Assembly (NCBI GenBank): GCA_016584305.1
Contig: JACEEZ010016288.1
Span: 1 to 64,000 of the forward strand
Direction of reading: 5' to 3'
Length of the DNA: 64,000 nucleotides
From: Chionoecetes opilio
Lineage: Eukaryota; Arthropoda; Malacostraca; Decapoda; Majidae
Shown here one piece after another: positions 1 through 12,914 of this stretch; within the stretch, counting starts at the first letter, position 1; each line of letters begins with the position of its first letter. The translations under genes were made by a program, and so were the position numbers. A model generated the notes under the pieces. The model worked only from the letters and a program-made list of their open reading frames with translations, ran no database searches and was not told where the DNA came from.

Positions 1-196
1 CGGGTTTTTCCCGCCCTTTCCGGGGGGGCTGGGGGTGGTGGACGCCGGGCCCCCCCATGACGTCTCCCGCTTGTTTCGGGTAGTATACTAGGGTGTCTTT
101 TTGTTCTTGGCATTTGCTCTTTTGCCCCCGCGGGGGTGGGGGGTTTCTTGCCCGCTACAATGGCAGGTAGTTAGGGGCACAGCTCTAAGGGGACCT

Positions 197-564
197 AAAT
201 GACGCTTTGAAGTATAAAAAGCCTATTTTTGGGTCCCTGACAGAGCTAGTGGGCCTTGGGCCCTCCCATCCTTCTTCCCCCCCAAAGTTTTCACCCCCCT
301 CCCCCCGGGGTAGTTTTTTTTGGGATGTTTATGATGTTCCGAGCCGGCTGGCGGACAGCGGCCTGGGTCAGATGGCAGGCTTTCCCAGACGTTTTTTCTT
401 TTTCAGTTTCTATGGTACCTGGTAATGTGTAACCCGTGTTGGAATTGGTTGCCTGTAACCCATTTTTGGCCCTGGGTGGCGATCTTTCCTACCCTTTAAC
501 TTAGTGCGCTAGCTCTGTCAGGGACCCAAAAAAATAGGTTTTTCATACTTCAAAACCGTCATTT
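197..564. repeat. Inverted-repeat (MITE-like) element
   Basis: The arm at 197-249 and the arm at 509-564 are near-perfect reverse complements over about 53 bases, sharing the core GGGTCCCTGACAGAGCTAG. They enclose about 260 bases without a credible ORF. This is the shape of a small non-autonomous DNA transposon or foldback element. The superfamily is unknown, and the run-rich texture prevents a reliable call of the target duplication. Confidence 0.55.
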
Positions 565-830
565 TACATACACACACACATTTTTTTTAAAAAACACATT
601 TTTACATATTTTTTATGGGGGGGCGGTAGCGGAGGGTTTAGCGTCCCCCGCGGGCGTTCCGGTGCCCGATTTTCGCCCCCAAGAAACCCAAAACCTTTCG
701 CACCGTCGAGGGGGCCTAAAAAACACCCAGCCCTGCTCATAAACTCCCTTTCGATGCGAGTGCATCGGAGGACAAGGGGGCGGCATGACCTCTAATCACA
801 GCGCACTATAAAATTCGCCGGGCGCCCCCA

Positions 831-915
831 CGGGCGAGGACCAACCATCAGAGCCCTCAAGTGAACCCCAAGCCTACCATCCGGCCTGGTCACCCCTGCC
901 ACGGCCTAAGGCAAG
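831..915. repeat. Dispersed repeat, copy 1
   Basis: Begins CGGGCGAGGACCAACCATCA and matches 10718-10796 over about 80 bases with indels (ACGGGCGAGGGCCTACCATC there). The second copy is cleaner. No coding content or known family was recognised. Confidence 0.5.
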
Positions 916-3900
916 TTTTTAAAAAAAAAAAAAACATACATAACTTTTACATAAAAAACCCCTTTTTTCATACATACACATTTTAATACACACCATTTAC
1001 ATACATCCCTTTACTACCCATTTTTCATACACGACCAAATTTTTTACCCAGACAGTTTTTGTATTTTTGGGGTATTTTTAAATGCAATGTTTTAGTGACT
1101 AGTTATTGTGTATAGGGCATTCATATGTATACTGCTATTGGATTTTTTTTTGTCGCTGTTTTTTTGGGTGGGTTGACCTTGTCTAACTTTTAAACCATTC
1201 AAGCCAAAGTGCCGTTAGTGCCCCCTCCCCCCCCTTTGGGGATTACACCTGTGTGCGGTAATTGTTTATATCACGGCATAAAAGATTGTAGATGTTTTTC
1301 TATTCGGGCAACCTTGTGATTGGAAAAACGAAAAAAAATCGGGGTAAATTACAGGCTTTTAAAGATAATAATAATAAAAAATAATACCCCGCCTTCTTAG
1401 GCATCAGCCTGGGGGGTTGGCGTATCAATTGGGCGAGAATCTAATGGTTTTTTGGGAAGGTATAAATCCCTGAGTTAGAAAACTGGTTAGCTTTTTGGCA
1501 GTGGCAGCTTTATGGGAAATTATCCCCCTTTTCCAAAATGTAATTATATAATTATATAAATATACAACATATAATTAAAAAATTGTGTAAAGTGTGTAAG
1601 AAGTGTAATTTGGTAAGTAAGTGTGTAAAAATGTGTAAGAATAAAGTATTGAAAAAAAGGGGGAAAGACAAACTGAAAGCTGACCGTCTCTGTTTTGGTC
1701 GCTATATATGGCAAAGGGGCGCAATCCAAGATGGAGGACATCCCTTCCACCCCCGGGACCACTACCCTGGGCTTTCTCTACCCCAACGGTTTTCCAGGAA
1801 AACAAAAAAATTTTCCTTTAGCCCAACTTTTCAGAAGAATGTGAGACAGACCAACCCTACAAAACCGGTTCTGTGACGAGGGAATGAACTTAGTTCAAAG
1901 AGTACGGGTTTGATCAAGCTACGTTTGGAGACATTTCACTACAATAGTCAGGCATTGCGTAAGGAAGAAAAGACCGAATAGTGTTGTTTTTCGACACGTA
2001 TCGAAAGAATTCTATCAAGAACTGAGAGATCGGCACGGGGTGAAGAGACCGGACAGCAGCTGCAGGGTATCACAACGCACAGATCGTGAGGCAATGGAGA
2101 ATTTTCCCTGCGGGAAAAAAATAACAAAACCATTTTATTGCTTCTTTGTCAGTAAATGGGGGAAGCCGGTACAGGGAGAAACTACATGAGAAGATTCTGT
2201 ATACAACTGTAGAGACAATGCTACAAAATTACATCACGGGGCAGTGAAGAGGACCCGATCTCCATGCCAGCAGGAAGAAGCAGAGGGCGCCCACTTTTCC
2301 ATGCTGTCCTGCTGTAACAGGGCTCCAGCTGTTGGATATGCCAGAGGATACAATGTCTTTTTCAGTGTTTTGGGATTCATGACAAGATAGGGGCCCCGTT
2401 ATTCCAGAAATGTGGGGAAATAGAACCAGAATAGATTTGTTTTAATCGGGAAAATCGCTGCCACTATCGGCAAGAGTCTGCAGAGCTCTTATTGGTTACA
2501 GCATACACGGGTGTGACACTACCATGCTTTCGCAGGTAAAGGGGAAGGGAAGGCTCTAAAAAATTTGTGACCAACAACAGGAAATCAAAACACTTTTCAC
2601 AGTTGGGCCAGGAATGGGACCTTCCTCAGAACTGATGGGCAAAATAGAGTGTTTCACAGCTTCCCCCATGTCCCCCAAAGGCCCCCCCCCCTTCATAAGG
2701 GCAATAATCCAGGTACCCTTGTTCTGTGTTTTAAAAAAGGGAGTGAGAGTCTCAGCTTCCACCCTGCAGGGACTGCTTAGTCAAAAAAGCACAAAGGCAA
2801 ACACCCGGTGGAATATGGAGAAGATGTCTTGGGAAGACCCCGGGGTACCAAATCCCTTGGCAGAGGGTGGAAAAATTTACATGGATGTAGTGAGGAAATT
2901 TAAAGGTAGTGGGGTTTGGGTGGTGGTCCCAGCACCTGGGTATCTTGGCCCCACTGGCCTGCAAAATTTTAAGGGGTTGTACACTGCCCAAAATGGGTCT
3001 GTCTGGCAAAGGACTTAAGGGACTGATATGTGAAAAATGTCAGACTGCGAGAATGTTCAAAAAAGATGAGAGGGGGCACGGACGAAGACGACGAGTTGAT
3101 GATTAATTTCATAAAAGGTGTGTTCAAGTTTGGTAATTGCGTTTGTTTTTTTTGTACTTTACAATATACATATTACATATGTACTACATATGATATAAAT
3201 ATTATCCCATTGAATTGGTATATGTATTTAAAAAGCGGATTCAAATAATTTTTTACTTGACATCTTCCCCTTTACCCACGTTTAAAAAATTTTTTCCCCG
3301 GGCCCGGGGAAAAATGTTCTTTCCCCCAGAGGAAAAACCATTTGGGGGGAAAAAATCGAAGCTAGGGAACAAATAAACATACCGTTTGGAATCACAGGAA
3401 AAGCTCACATGATAGGGGCCCAAAAAACAAATTTAAAAATTTCATAATTATTGGGTGTATTTTGGCGGCCTTTTTTGGGGAAAAAGGGAAAATTAAATTT
3501 TTTTATAAAGCTGGCCACCCCCACAATGCTATCCATTTTTTTCTAACTTTTGGCATTTTTACCTTTTTCAAAAACCCCTTTGGGCTTTCTGGGGCCCAAA
3601 ATTTTGGATCCCCGGTAGCAAAATTTGGGCCCGGGGGCTGACCGATTTCCCCTCATGGGCAGTTTTTTATTCATATTTATTTGTCAAAAAAATTAAGTTT
3701 TTCAAAAATTTTGAGTATTTTTTTTAAATTTTTTAATTTTTTCCCCTCCATTTTCCCAAAGGGCCAAATTTTTGTTTGTATTTTGTTTAAATTAAAAATT
3801 TTTCCCCATTATAAAGGGGCCTCTATATTTGCCGGGGGTTTAATTTTAAATAAATATGAAATTAAAGAGCTCCTAAAATTCTTGTACCGTACCGTTTGTT

Positions 3901-6900
3901 CTTTTTTTAATTTTTTTCTCTTTTGTTTAAGATTTTTTTTTGGTTTAACAAATTTTTAAAAGTTACTTTTTTTTTCGGGGCCTTTTTTAAAGGGGTTACC
4001 TTTTTTTTTTCCCTGCTGATACGCGGTATTTCGCTCATGTATTTTTTGCCTTCCCTATGTGTTCTTATCAATATGTTCTTCCCCCCCTTTTCACAACCTT
4101 TCTTACCTCCAGGGTTTTCCCGGGGGGCATAGGGGCGCAAACCTAATATCCATGTTCATCGTTATCGATGTTTTGACATATTTAGGGGAAATAAACCTCG
4201 TCTAAGCGGGCAAATGGGGGTTTTATGGGAGTGAAATGGGGTTTTGATTAAAACAAAGATTTTTGGTACGTAGTGATGTTTTATGATTTCACACAAATCA
4301 GCTGGTTTCGTAAAGCCCTTTTTTGGATAAATTTCACTTCACCTTGGACTATTATCTTTTTATCTAAAATACTATACTTTTAAATTGGCCGCGTATTTAA
4401 ATAAAGGCGGGGCTGGGGTGATTTCTTGGGCCAAATTTAAATTCACTGATCAACAAAAAAAAAAAAAAAAGTTCTGGCAGGGGAATTTTTAAGAACATTT
4501 GAGACTAATTTAGGGTGCTGATTCAAATCTTTCTTATTTTTCTCTTTTCACATCACTTTTTTTGGCTATAGGTATATTTTCCTTTTCATAAAAATTTAAA
4601 GAAAAATGTTTTCCTTCTATTGAGTAGTGTAGCAAGGGGGGGCCGGTTAAAAGGGTTTTTAATTTTTAAATTTCCCAGCCTCCCCAATAAACTGGAGAAT
4701 ATCTTCGTTTTTTTTGGGGAACATGCAAAACATTCCCATTCTTTATGATACGAAAGTAAACAAACACATTTAAAACTTTGCACGGGCAACCCTTTTTCCG
4801 CGGGTAGTGTTTTTTTATTAAAATTTTACATTGAATTAGTTTTTTTATTGTATTTCTCCTTTTGTTTTCTTTTTTGGGGAAACAATGCCAAAGGTTGTGG
4901 GTGGTTGGGTAGGCAAATTAAAGGGAAAAAAAAAACCCCGGTGGGCTAACAACTTTTTTCCCTTTTATTTGTCCCGCATTTGGTGTTGCGGGCCTAACAA
5001 AATGGCCTCTAAAACCCTCACAGAAGAAAGGGGCTAAAATGATCCAAAATTTTTTTGGCAAACATCTGGGGAAGGGTTTTACTTTGAAGGGACTCGGGGG
5101 GCGAAACATTACTAACTTTTGTTAAGAGCGTGTATTTTGCGTACTTAAAAAAAAGTCCCCACTTGGAGACCAAGAAAAGGGGGCATTGGGTTTCCTCACA
5201 AAGTTTTGCAAAACCGGGGGTTGAGTTTTGAATAAATTGTCTCAAGGAAAAAAGGGCTAAATTTTAATTTTGGGAAAGGGGCCTATGGTTTGGAGAGAAC
5301 CAAGGCAATCATTTATATGACTGCTATTTCTGCCTTTTTAAATGTAAAAGGTTTCAAAAAGAAAAACCAGAAATATTTGAAATACCCAAGTACCCGGCCT
5401 TCGGGCTATTCGACCAGTTACCCCAATAGTGAAGAAATCCCTGTACCAAATATTTACTGAGCTTCAAAAATGATAAAACAGATCCCCCGGGCTACCTGCC
5501 CCCAAAAACCTGATGAATAAGGGACACTACAGATTTTTTTTCAGCCATCTGATGAAGATTGTGAAAAACCCAAATTTCCCTGTTTATTTCAGCCCCTGTT
5601 TTAAATGTTTTGGGTTTAGGGGGAAAAAAATTCTTTATCTCCCAAAGAGTCTGCTGAACTGTTGTTTTTAAAGACTGCAAGAGAATGGGAATGCTGAAAC
5701 CCGGCACAGGTGTCTCATTTTAAACGGGAAAAGGGAAGCGAACTGCGTAAGTACTTCCCCTTCCAAAGGGAGCTTTTTCTATTGTACTGATGTAGAAGGG
5801 GCTACTTCTTTTTTTTTGGGACCCGCTGGGGATATTTAAATTTAAGGATTGGAGGCTTTTTTAAATTTACGTTCCAAAGAATTTTTAAATTGTTCTGTTT
5901 TCACAATGGAAATAGTATGGCCTGTACCAAAAAGGTCATTCTGTAAAATTAAAAAAGAATTTTTAAAACATCAAAATTTTCCTAGAAGGGTTTCAATATC
6001 AGTTCATGGGGGGTTAATTTGTGTCATTTTAAATTTGGGTTTAAATTTCCCTTTTAGGTCAGGGAAGGGGGTCCCCAAAATACCCCTGTTTTCTGTGTTA
6101 CTGGGGCAGTAAGCTACAGGGAGAGGCATTGGGGTTAAAAAAAAAATTCCTTTAGCGACAGATTTTTGGCTTTTGGTAAAAAATTTCATTTAATGATCCT
6201 CTAGTGGATAGGAAAAGAGATTGTCTTTCCCCCCCTTGCACATAAACCCTTTATTGATGAAACAGTTCGTCCCAAAACTCTTTATTTTACCCGTGGGGGA
6301 AAAGCTTTTAGCTATATTGTTTAAATTTTCCTGGTCTTAGTGAAGGGAAAAAAAAAAGGCTGGGAAAATTTGATGGACCCCCCAAATAAACACTAATGAA
6401 AAAAGATCCAAATTTTATCACCCCAATGAATAGACAGAAGAAAGAAACTTGGAATGCATTTTTTAATGTGGTGAAGAATTTTCCCAAGGGGAAAAAGGGA
6501 AAGGGAGACAACTATGGAAAAAAGTTGTGGAAGAGGGTAAATAATGGGGGCCTGGGGGAGATCTTGGGTGTAGAATTTAGTAAACAAGGTTCACTTTTTT
6601 ACACAGGGGCCATTTGGGAAAAAAAGTTTCGCGGGAAAAACCCCTTTTGGGGGTGTGAAACGAGGGAACAAGGGGGGCGTTTTCAAAAAAACAGGACATT
6701 AAAACAATGGAAGAAAAGGTAAAACAAGGGCCCGGTGGGGCTCACCTATGATGGCGGATTAATTTCTGGGGGCTTGATGAGAGAAAAACCCAGAAGGGTT
6801 ACATCAGAGATCAGCCAAAAAAAAAAATTTTTACATAAAATGCTACTTGCCTTGATCTGTTTCACCATATAATGTATTGTTTATATTTTCTATTTCAAAT

Positions 6901-7250
6901 TTTGTCACTATATTTGATTTACTTTACAGGACCCTTTGTAATCTTTGTAATTCCTTGATTAAGGGGTATACAAAATTATTACTAAAAAACCCCCTGTTTT
7001 TATCTTTAAAAACCCCTTTTTGATTTTATTTGGGGGATGAGTCATTTTCATCATAATTGGAAAAAAAAAAAAGCTATATCGGGAAATCCTTTATGTGATA
7101 GACAAAAATTGATTTCATATTTGTAATCAGCACCCAAATTCAGTTTGAATTTGGGTTTTAAAAACCTTTTTTTTCCAAAAAAAAAAAAAATCGTGTTGAC
7201 CAGTATTTATTGATTCTTACGGCATGCTCCCCCCAAAAATACCCCTCATG

Positions 7251-8292
7251 ATAAATCTTGTAAATTTTTTATTCCCAAGGGTTTTTTTTTTTCATACTTT
7301 ATTATTTTTTAGACAGTGTCGTATAATATCTATGAGTATAAACAAAAAAACGAAAATATTTAATGTTCGCATAAGACAAATGAGGTATTTCATATCACTT
7401 TCCTGAATCAACTTTAACAGGATAACAGACAATCACTGCTTCTCTACTTCCGAATTCCGTGTAATTGCCTTCGTATATCGACTTGCCGCGCTGATGGTTT
7501 CAAAAGACTAAGCCTGATACCCCTAGTCATTTCTATGGAAATGATGATGGTAAACGGATATCGCCAGTCCGTAGTATTTGCATACATTATTGGAACGATA
7601 CAGGATGATGATCGCTTGGTACAGCCCATGGATGGAGCCTTACAATAAACAAAAAAGTATTCAAACAATACTGAGCTTTTGTTCATATGGTATTTGATCA
7701 CCTCCAAAAATATTTATCAGACTTTAAATGAAGTCCTTGATGTGTTCGTTATGGAATGTTTATCGTTGCATAGAAGAACTTGCGATACCGTGAAAATCTT
7801 AGCCGAGCTGGCGACTCCGCCTCAAAGTAGATTTGCGTAAACACTGTACTCGGCTTATATCGTCCTCATTACTGCTCGTATACAAAATTGTTTGAATGAT
7901 TTGATTATAACATTTTTTTTTGCGTAGGAAGAATTAGGTGAAGCTATCTTATCTCAGAAATATAGCTCATGCATCCGGAAAATATGCTAGCCACCTTCCT
8001 GACGTTTCTTACCTGTATTAAATCGTGATTGATGATTCTGTAGCTTGGTATTCAGGCTCATGTGCTTAGTTTATGATGACATGTAATTGCAAGTCACCGT
8101 ATATCCTAGTTAATGGGTTGTAGCTACCAAATAATTAGAACCAAAGGTTGAATACATTAGTTTATAAATATTATTTGCATATGTTCCAACTATCAAATCT
8201 ACATGCTTTACTTCGGACTTATACGGACTGTTGCTGCTAAATCAAACTGCTGCAAGTTAGGTCACGTCTCAGCAGGGATCTCAGGGGATCTC
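7251..8292. other. Non-coding stretch, nothing recognised
   Basis: After about 7390 the sequence regains normal complexity. The longest frame is an 87-codon minus-strand ORF at 7444-7707, which shows no recognisable motif and is not called as a gene. No RNA gene or terminal repeat was seen. Confidence 0.4.
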
Positions 8293-8324
8293 GTCGGCGA
8301 GTGCTCCAATTTTTCACGTCGGCG
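8293..8324. repeat. Isolated fragment of the 13-kb satellite family
   Basis: GTCGGCGAGTGCTCC followed by TTTTTCACGTCGGCG is the reverse complement of the central part of the monomers at 12920-13570. It shows that the family is dispersed as well as tandem. Confidence 0.55.
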
Positions 8325-8448
8325 GGACTTCTAATTTTCGGATAGTTTTAGTTCTTGATCTTGATATTACAGTGCTCAGTATATACATTTAATAAGCTTT
8401 TACCGTGTTTCTGCATTCATTGATTAAATACCATGCAATAACTTGATC

Positions 8449-8472
8449 GGTTAGGTTAGGTTAGGTTTAGGT
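8449..8472 (+). repeat. Short TTAGG telomere-like run
   Basis: GGTTAGGTTAGGTTAGG followed by TTTAGG. TTAGG is the usual arthropod telomere unit. The run is interstitial and too short to be a chromosome end. Confidence 0.6.
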
Positions 8473-8857
8473 AACTATGGTGAGATTGAAAAGTCCAAGC
8501 CTGCGTCATTATAAGGCTTTATTCAGCAAAAGATTGCAGCGGATGTGCGAACCTTAAGGACGCCAGTAATTATCGCCTGATTTACAAGGGTGTGCGAGCT
8601 CAAAATAAACATACGGAACGAACCAACGAAACAACGAAACAATGAAACAATGAAACCTGGATGCTTCATAACTATGAAATTTCTGTATCACCACATTCTC
8701 CCCATGTTCTGTAAAATTAAGGTACGTAATGTTATACATATAATCATCCCAAAAATATTTAGTCATCCTAGCAGGGTCTCGTTATTTACACATTATGGAT
8801 AGGTTAGCATATCGATGGGTTTCCTGGGCCTCGTCGATCGGTGAAGCGGATCCTGCC

Positions 8858-8892
<35 letters not shown>

Positions 8893-9005
8893 CATCACAA
8901 AGGACTGGCCAAGGGCACAACAAAAAGGGGTAACACAAAGGCCGCTTAGTTGCCAGTTCCTATAAAGAGGTAGTGTAGAGCTCCGTCAACACTAACGGGT
9001 GATGC

Positions 9006-9061
9006 CCGCGGGCACAAGCGAGCAGTTTGCCTGTTGACGGGCTCACCGCTTGTGCCCGCGG
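9006..9061. repeat. Perfect 15-bp hairpin
   Basis: CCGCGGGCACAAGCG at 9006-9020 is exactly reverse-complemented by CGCTTGTGCCCGCGG at 9047-9061 with a 26-base loop. It is very GC-rich compared with its surroundings. It could be a subterminal transposon palindrome. Confidence 0.7.
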
Positions 9062-9261
9062 ACAAATGAGTAAAATGCCTGTGATGGTAGGTAAGCGATT
9101 TCACCAGGCACTGCCCGGCAGTGCGTCGCTGCCAGACATACACGAGGTTACATGCGGATCTTTGGAGCCTGATTGGGTCAGTTTGTCAGGAATTTACACT
9201 ACGCCTACATCAAACATCATGTCTACCCCTCCGCCCAAAAGAATCAGTAGTCAAATATGCG

Positions 9262-9518
9262 ATCCTTCACCTAATTGAATTTTATCGGAAACACCCGTGG
9301 CCCTATGGAAATTAAATGAAACATATACAGAGACAGACCAAAAAACTGCTGCTTTCCAGAGTATCGCAAAGGAAATGCAAGATGTAGGGGTGTCCGTGAC
9401 CGTGGGTGAGATTAGAAAGAAAATAGACACACTCCGGCAACCAACACAGACGGAACTGAGAAAAAAAGAGAGAAGTCGGAAAGGTTATGCTGTCCCCCCA
9501 TTCTGGTATCTTTCTTTT
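9262..9518 (+). pseudogene. MADF-domain fragment (Adf-1/BEAF-type DNA binding), frameshifted
   Basis: Two overlapping frames together read as one MADF domain. The first (from 9262) has the opening ILHLIEFYRKHPW. The second (to 9518) has LWKLNETYTETDQKTAAFQS, then IAKEMQ, a VTVGEIRKKIDTLR helix, a basic ELRKKERSRK stretch and a closing PFWYLSFL. MADF domains are helix-turn-helix modules of about 85 residues that bind DNA in arthropod regulators and in transposon accessory proteins. The frame change lies near 9300. No start codon was chosen because the upstream frame has no obvious boundary. Downstream, a pyrimidine tract ending in CAG at about 9718 resembles a 3' splice site, so an intron is possible. 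It is either a broken gene or an exon with a sequencing indel. Confidence 0.6.
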
Positions 9519-9949
9519 CTATATATGGTGTTTTCTTTCGCAAGGAGTTTTATAGAATGTACTTGGGTCCATTCTCACATAGTTTATGAAGTCACGCATA
9601 TTTCCATCTTGCAATTCTCGAAAAAACGTAACATGACCTCCCAACTGTTTTCTTTTACTTAGTCAGTCTTTGCACCACTTTTTTTTTTTCTCCACTTTGT
9701 CCTTTTTTTTCTTTTTCAGGCACATAACAATGATTATGGTACCAGTTTTAGCTTCTTACGGGCCTTCTTGCTTCGCATTGTTGTCGTACACTCCCTGGCT
9801 GCCCAGCTGCTCGCCTCCCTGACTGGCCAGGCAGGTTCTGCTGTGTGAACAACAGTTTCGTGTGCCCGCGGGCTTTTGCCGGTGACGGGCACTGGGGGGG
9901 GGCCTAGGCGGGCTTGCCCTCAGTGTGGTACGGAGCTTAGTATTACCAC

Positions 9950-10717
9950 CAGTAGGTCCACAGGCCTCTTATAACTTCCTTGATTTTTCTTAACTTCCTT
10001 ATTTTTTTATGTTTACCCATCTCAACTACAGGAATAATCGCTTTAACGATGCCTCTGCTTAACGACATGTCTTTTAAATTCCGTTTTTCGATTATGATTA
10101 TAGTGTTTTTTTTCTCTCGCTTTTACGATCGGTGGAGTATGGGATCGCAACTTACAGTAAGTCGGCCTTTTACGTAGCTTTGTGACAAATTATCACGGAT
10201 TTTCAAAGGAAAGGAGCCATAAATATCGCAAGGTCGGCTCAGTATCAAGGGGTGTTTTCCATTGCCATTTCCCTGGTCGACTGCTGGTTTTCCAAAACTG
10301 TGCCATATGATGGGGGGCGGAACTGGGGCGGAACCTATAGCGGACACTCAACCAGACACACACACGCACACACAGTAGGAACTCACTTCGATTATATTAT
10401 TATAATATATATAATATATATATATATATATTTGGCCCCCCCCTTTTCAATTTTCTGGGTACGCCCACTGCCCATGAGGCAGCGAATGGCGTACACACAC
10501 AAGTTTCGTGCTGCCTTGCGCACACACACACACACACATAGCTCTTCAATCGAGCTCTCACAACGTCCCTATGGGCGGTTTTCTGATCATACCTCAGGAT
10601 GACCTCCAGGCCTTTGGCCTGGAATAATGGAACAACAAAAATGTTGACAAATGTTACTGAAAGAGATTATAATATCATTTAACAAATTAATTTATCATTC
10701 TGCCTGTGCAACATCAA
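9950..10717. other. Intergenic DNA with CA and TA microsatellites
   Basis: Holds short CA-type runs at 10358-10375 and 10520-10540 and a TA run at 10400-10431. I see no gene or terminal repeat. Confidence 0.5.
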
Positions 10718-10796
10718 CGGGCGAGGGCCTACCATCACAGCCCTCAGTGTGCCTCCAGGGCCCTGCCATCCGGGCCCTTAGCCACCACTGCCTACA
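10718..10796. repeat. Dispersed repeat, copy 2
   Basis: Cleaner copy of the repeat at 831-915. It is rich in CCATC and GGGCCC words and no function was recognised. Confidence 0.5.
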
Positions 10797-11046
10797 GTGG
10801 CTATCGGCACAAATGTGAAAAAAAAAAATCTTATAACCTAGGGTGACTTAGGAACCAGAACAACTTAGGACCGGTCGTGTGTCCCCGATCACGGGCGTAA
10901 GTGTACCACTGGTGTATATCGCATAAACCTTACTCTGTCCTCTTCATCATTGGACGCCGCAGGAAAAAGTGATCACAACTGAACAGTGTACATACGATTG
11001 TGTCAAATATATCATGGTTTTTTTTCAGAATTTTTACTAAAATGGT

Positions 11047-11131
11047 CTCTCTCTCTCCTCTCTCTCTCTCTCGGTCATATGACCGCTCCTCTCATCTCTC
11101 TCTCTTCTCTCTCTCGTCACTCGGTCGTCTC

Positions 11132-11177
<46 letters not shown>

Positions 11178-11266
11178 CTCTCTCTCCTACTCTCTCTCTC
11201 TTGCTCTTCGCTCGCTCGCTCGCTCGCTCGCTCGCGTCGCTGCTCGCTCTCTCTCTCCCTCTCCTC

Positions 11267-11307
<41 letters not shown>

Positions 11308-11317
11308 CTCTCTCCTC

Positions 11318-11357
<40 letters not shown>

Positions 11358-11392
11358 ATCTCTCTCTCGTCTCTCTCTCTCTCACACACCGG
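11047..11392. repeat. CT/GA microsatellite with embedded GCTC run
   Basis: About 345 bases of CTCT with CTC interruptions, plus a seven-fold GCTC block near 11210-11235. The serine/leucine- and arginine/glutamate-rich frames over this stretch are translations of the repeat, not genes. Confidence 0.95.
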
Positions 11393-11507
11393 CACACTCA
11401 GCAGCCCCTTCAGTCTTGCGATCTGCAGCATCAACACTGATCAAAAAACACACATAAACCCTGTTTATGAGATTTCAAATCCTGTTTGCAGACGTCCTCA
11501 AGTTGAC

Positions 11508-11719
11508 TTAACCCCTTCACGCCCACAGAGCTTTCCTGGCTTATAACAAATGGTCTGTTTTTCTCTATAAACTTACGAAAAGTAACTCAATATACCAAAT
11601 TATTTAGTTGACAAGGATACTAAACAGATCATATCTATAAAATATGCTGATATTATTAAAAATTGTCTATATTACCACAAAATACAATGGAAATTACGTT
11701 GTGGGCGTGAAGGGGTTAA
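11508..11719. mobile_element. piggyBac-type MITE with TTAA flanks
   Basis: TTAACCCCTTCACGCCCACA at 11508-11527 is exactly reverse-complemented at 11700-11719, so 16-bp perfect terminal inverted repeats are bracketed by TTAA on both sides. TTAA duplication and CCC-starting ends are hallmarks of the piggyBac superfamily. The interior of about 170 bases is AT-rich and non-coding, so mobilisation would need a transposase elsewhere. Confidence 0.8.
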
Positions 11720-12914
11720 AGACACAGACACGACTCTTGTCTATCGTGGCAAAGGACAGATCGAGGTGTCAGAGAGCCGTCAACTCAAGGTGTGGGGTTA
11801 GGTAGGTTGGGTTAGGTAGGTAGCGGCATCACGGGACTAAAGCTGAAGGCTGGATCAATGCGCCTGAGCTGCCTTGCGACGTGGGGACGTTAGCTGGAAG
11901 ACCTGGCGCTCTGAGTGCCTAGTATTTGCAAGGCACGAGGTTTGAGTTTGAATTCTGCCATAAGGATCTGGGGATTACAGTGTGATGTTACGGTCCTCAA
12001 ATCTCGAAAAAAAATATTTCGGATTTTCTGGCTGTTAAAAAATAAAATTCCGAAATTTGGACGAATCGGTTTTTGGTTATTTTGCCGCATAACTATGTGT
12101 CTTAGGAAACCTTATGGAAGTAAACAAAGGTTCATCTTGAAGTGTTTCCTACATGAACGCAGTAATCGCTTGTCAAAGCACCTCATGGTTGTCGAGAAAA
12201 TTGCTAATTTTGTATAATGTACGAATATGCTATTCTCTCGGTATTTACCATCAATAATTTTTTTGCTTTAACGCTAAATGATAGCCCTTGATCTACTTCA
12301 TATTTACTTCTCTATACAGTTGCACTTTCTGCCATAGTTTTTTACTTATTTGAAAAAAATGTAATTTTGAAAAAATAATAATATCAAATCAAAAGGCAAT
12401 CCCTATGCAAAATTTGCAATATTTTTAAAAATAAGTTTGCTTGAAAATTAGTTCCTACCTTATCGGGCATGCTGAACACGAATCTGGAGTCCGTTTTCAG
12501 TTTACATATAAGAAGTCGCATATTTCAGCCACTTCACACTGACATTCACAATTCAAATGTGTGTTTAGTGTTTAGCTACTTTGTGTGTGTAACAGGATTT
12601 GAGCACAAGCTGAAATATCCCGTTTTTAAAACTCCATATTTTTGTTCAAAAAGTTGACGTATACTGTTTCACACATCCCTTCCCGGGCAAGGGAAGAACA
12701 GAGGGCGATGCGGTCCAAGAGAAGAGAGTGTGGCGGACGTAAACCCTTGTCCTCTCTGGCCTCCCCATAAACAACATGTCATTAACCTCCAAAAGTAATG
12801 AATTTTACGACGGGGGGAAGTTCATAGAGAGAATGGTTTACTAAATCCAATAAGGTAAACAGAACCACACGCCCAATTGTGTAGGTAATTTCGTCCCTAG
12901 TGTAAAATAATACC
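11720..12914. other. Non-coding stretch, nothing recognised
   Basis: Contains a short TTAGG-like patch at 11795-11822 and ordinary AT-rich DNA. The longest frame (100 codons, 11915-12217 plus) shows no recognisable motif. Confidence 0.45.

Larger units (their letters stand above)
1..7250. other. Run-rich, probably poorly resolved sequence without a confident gene
   Basis: Nearly every stretch here is built from exaggerated single-base runs (blocks of 4 to 10 identical bases following one another), unlike 7390-8800. Interior islands such as 1870-2530 look more normal. Reading frames here are short and on both strands, and I recognise no domain. The same texture recurs at 32990-41000, where run-rich blocks can be matched to cleaner copies nearby, so a consensus problem is more likely than biology. 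Genes may lie here but cannot be read. Confidence 0.6.
8979..9937. mobile_element. Possible DNA transposon carrying a MADF gene
   Basis: AGCTCCGT at 8979-8986 is mirrored by ACGGAGCT at 9930-9937, with ACACT/AGTGT on the inner and outer sides, and GC-rich CCCGCGGGC palindromes lie just inside each end (9005-9012 and 9862-9870). The region between encodes a MADF-like DNA-binding domain. MADF/Myb-type proteins are known second products of PIF/Harbinger transposons, but no transposase ORF is present, so the superfamily is a guess. It could also be a host gene exon with chance inverted repeats. Confidence 0.35.

Noticed and set aside
2614..3018. 134-codon frame on plus strand
   Set aside because: Lies in or near run-rich DNA, has a counter-frame on the other strand and no recognisable motif.
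11047..11440. Long Ser/Leu-rich and Arg/Glu-rich frames on both strands
   Set aside because: They are translations of the CT/GA microsatellite.
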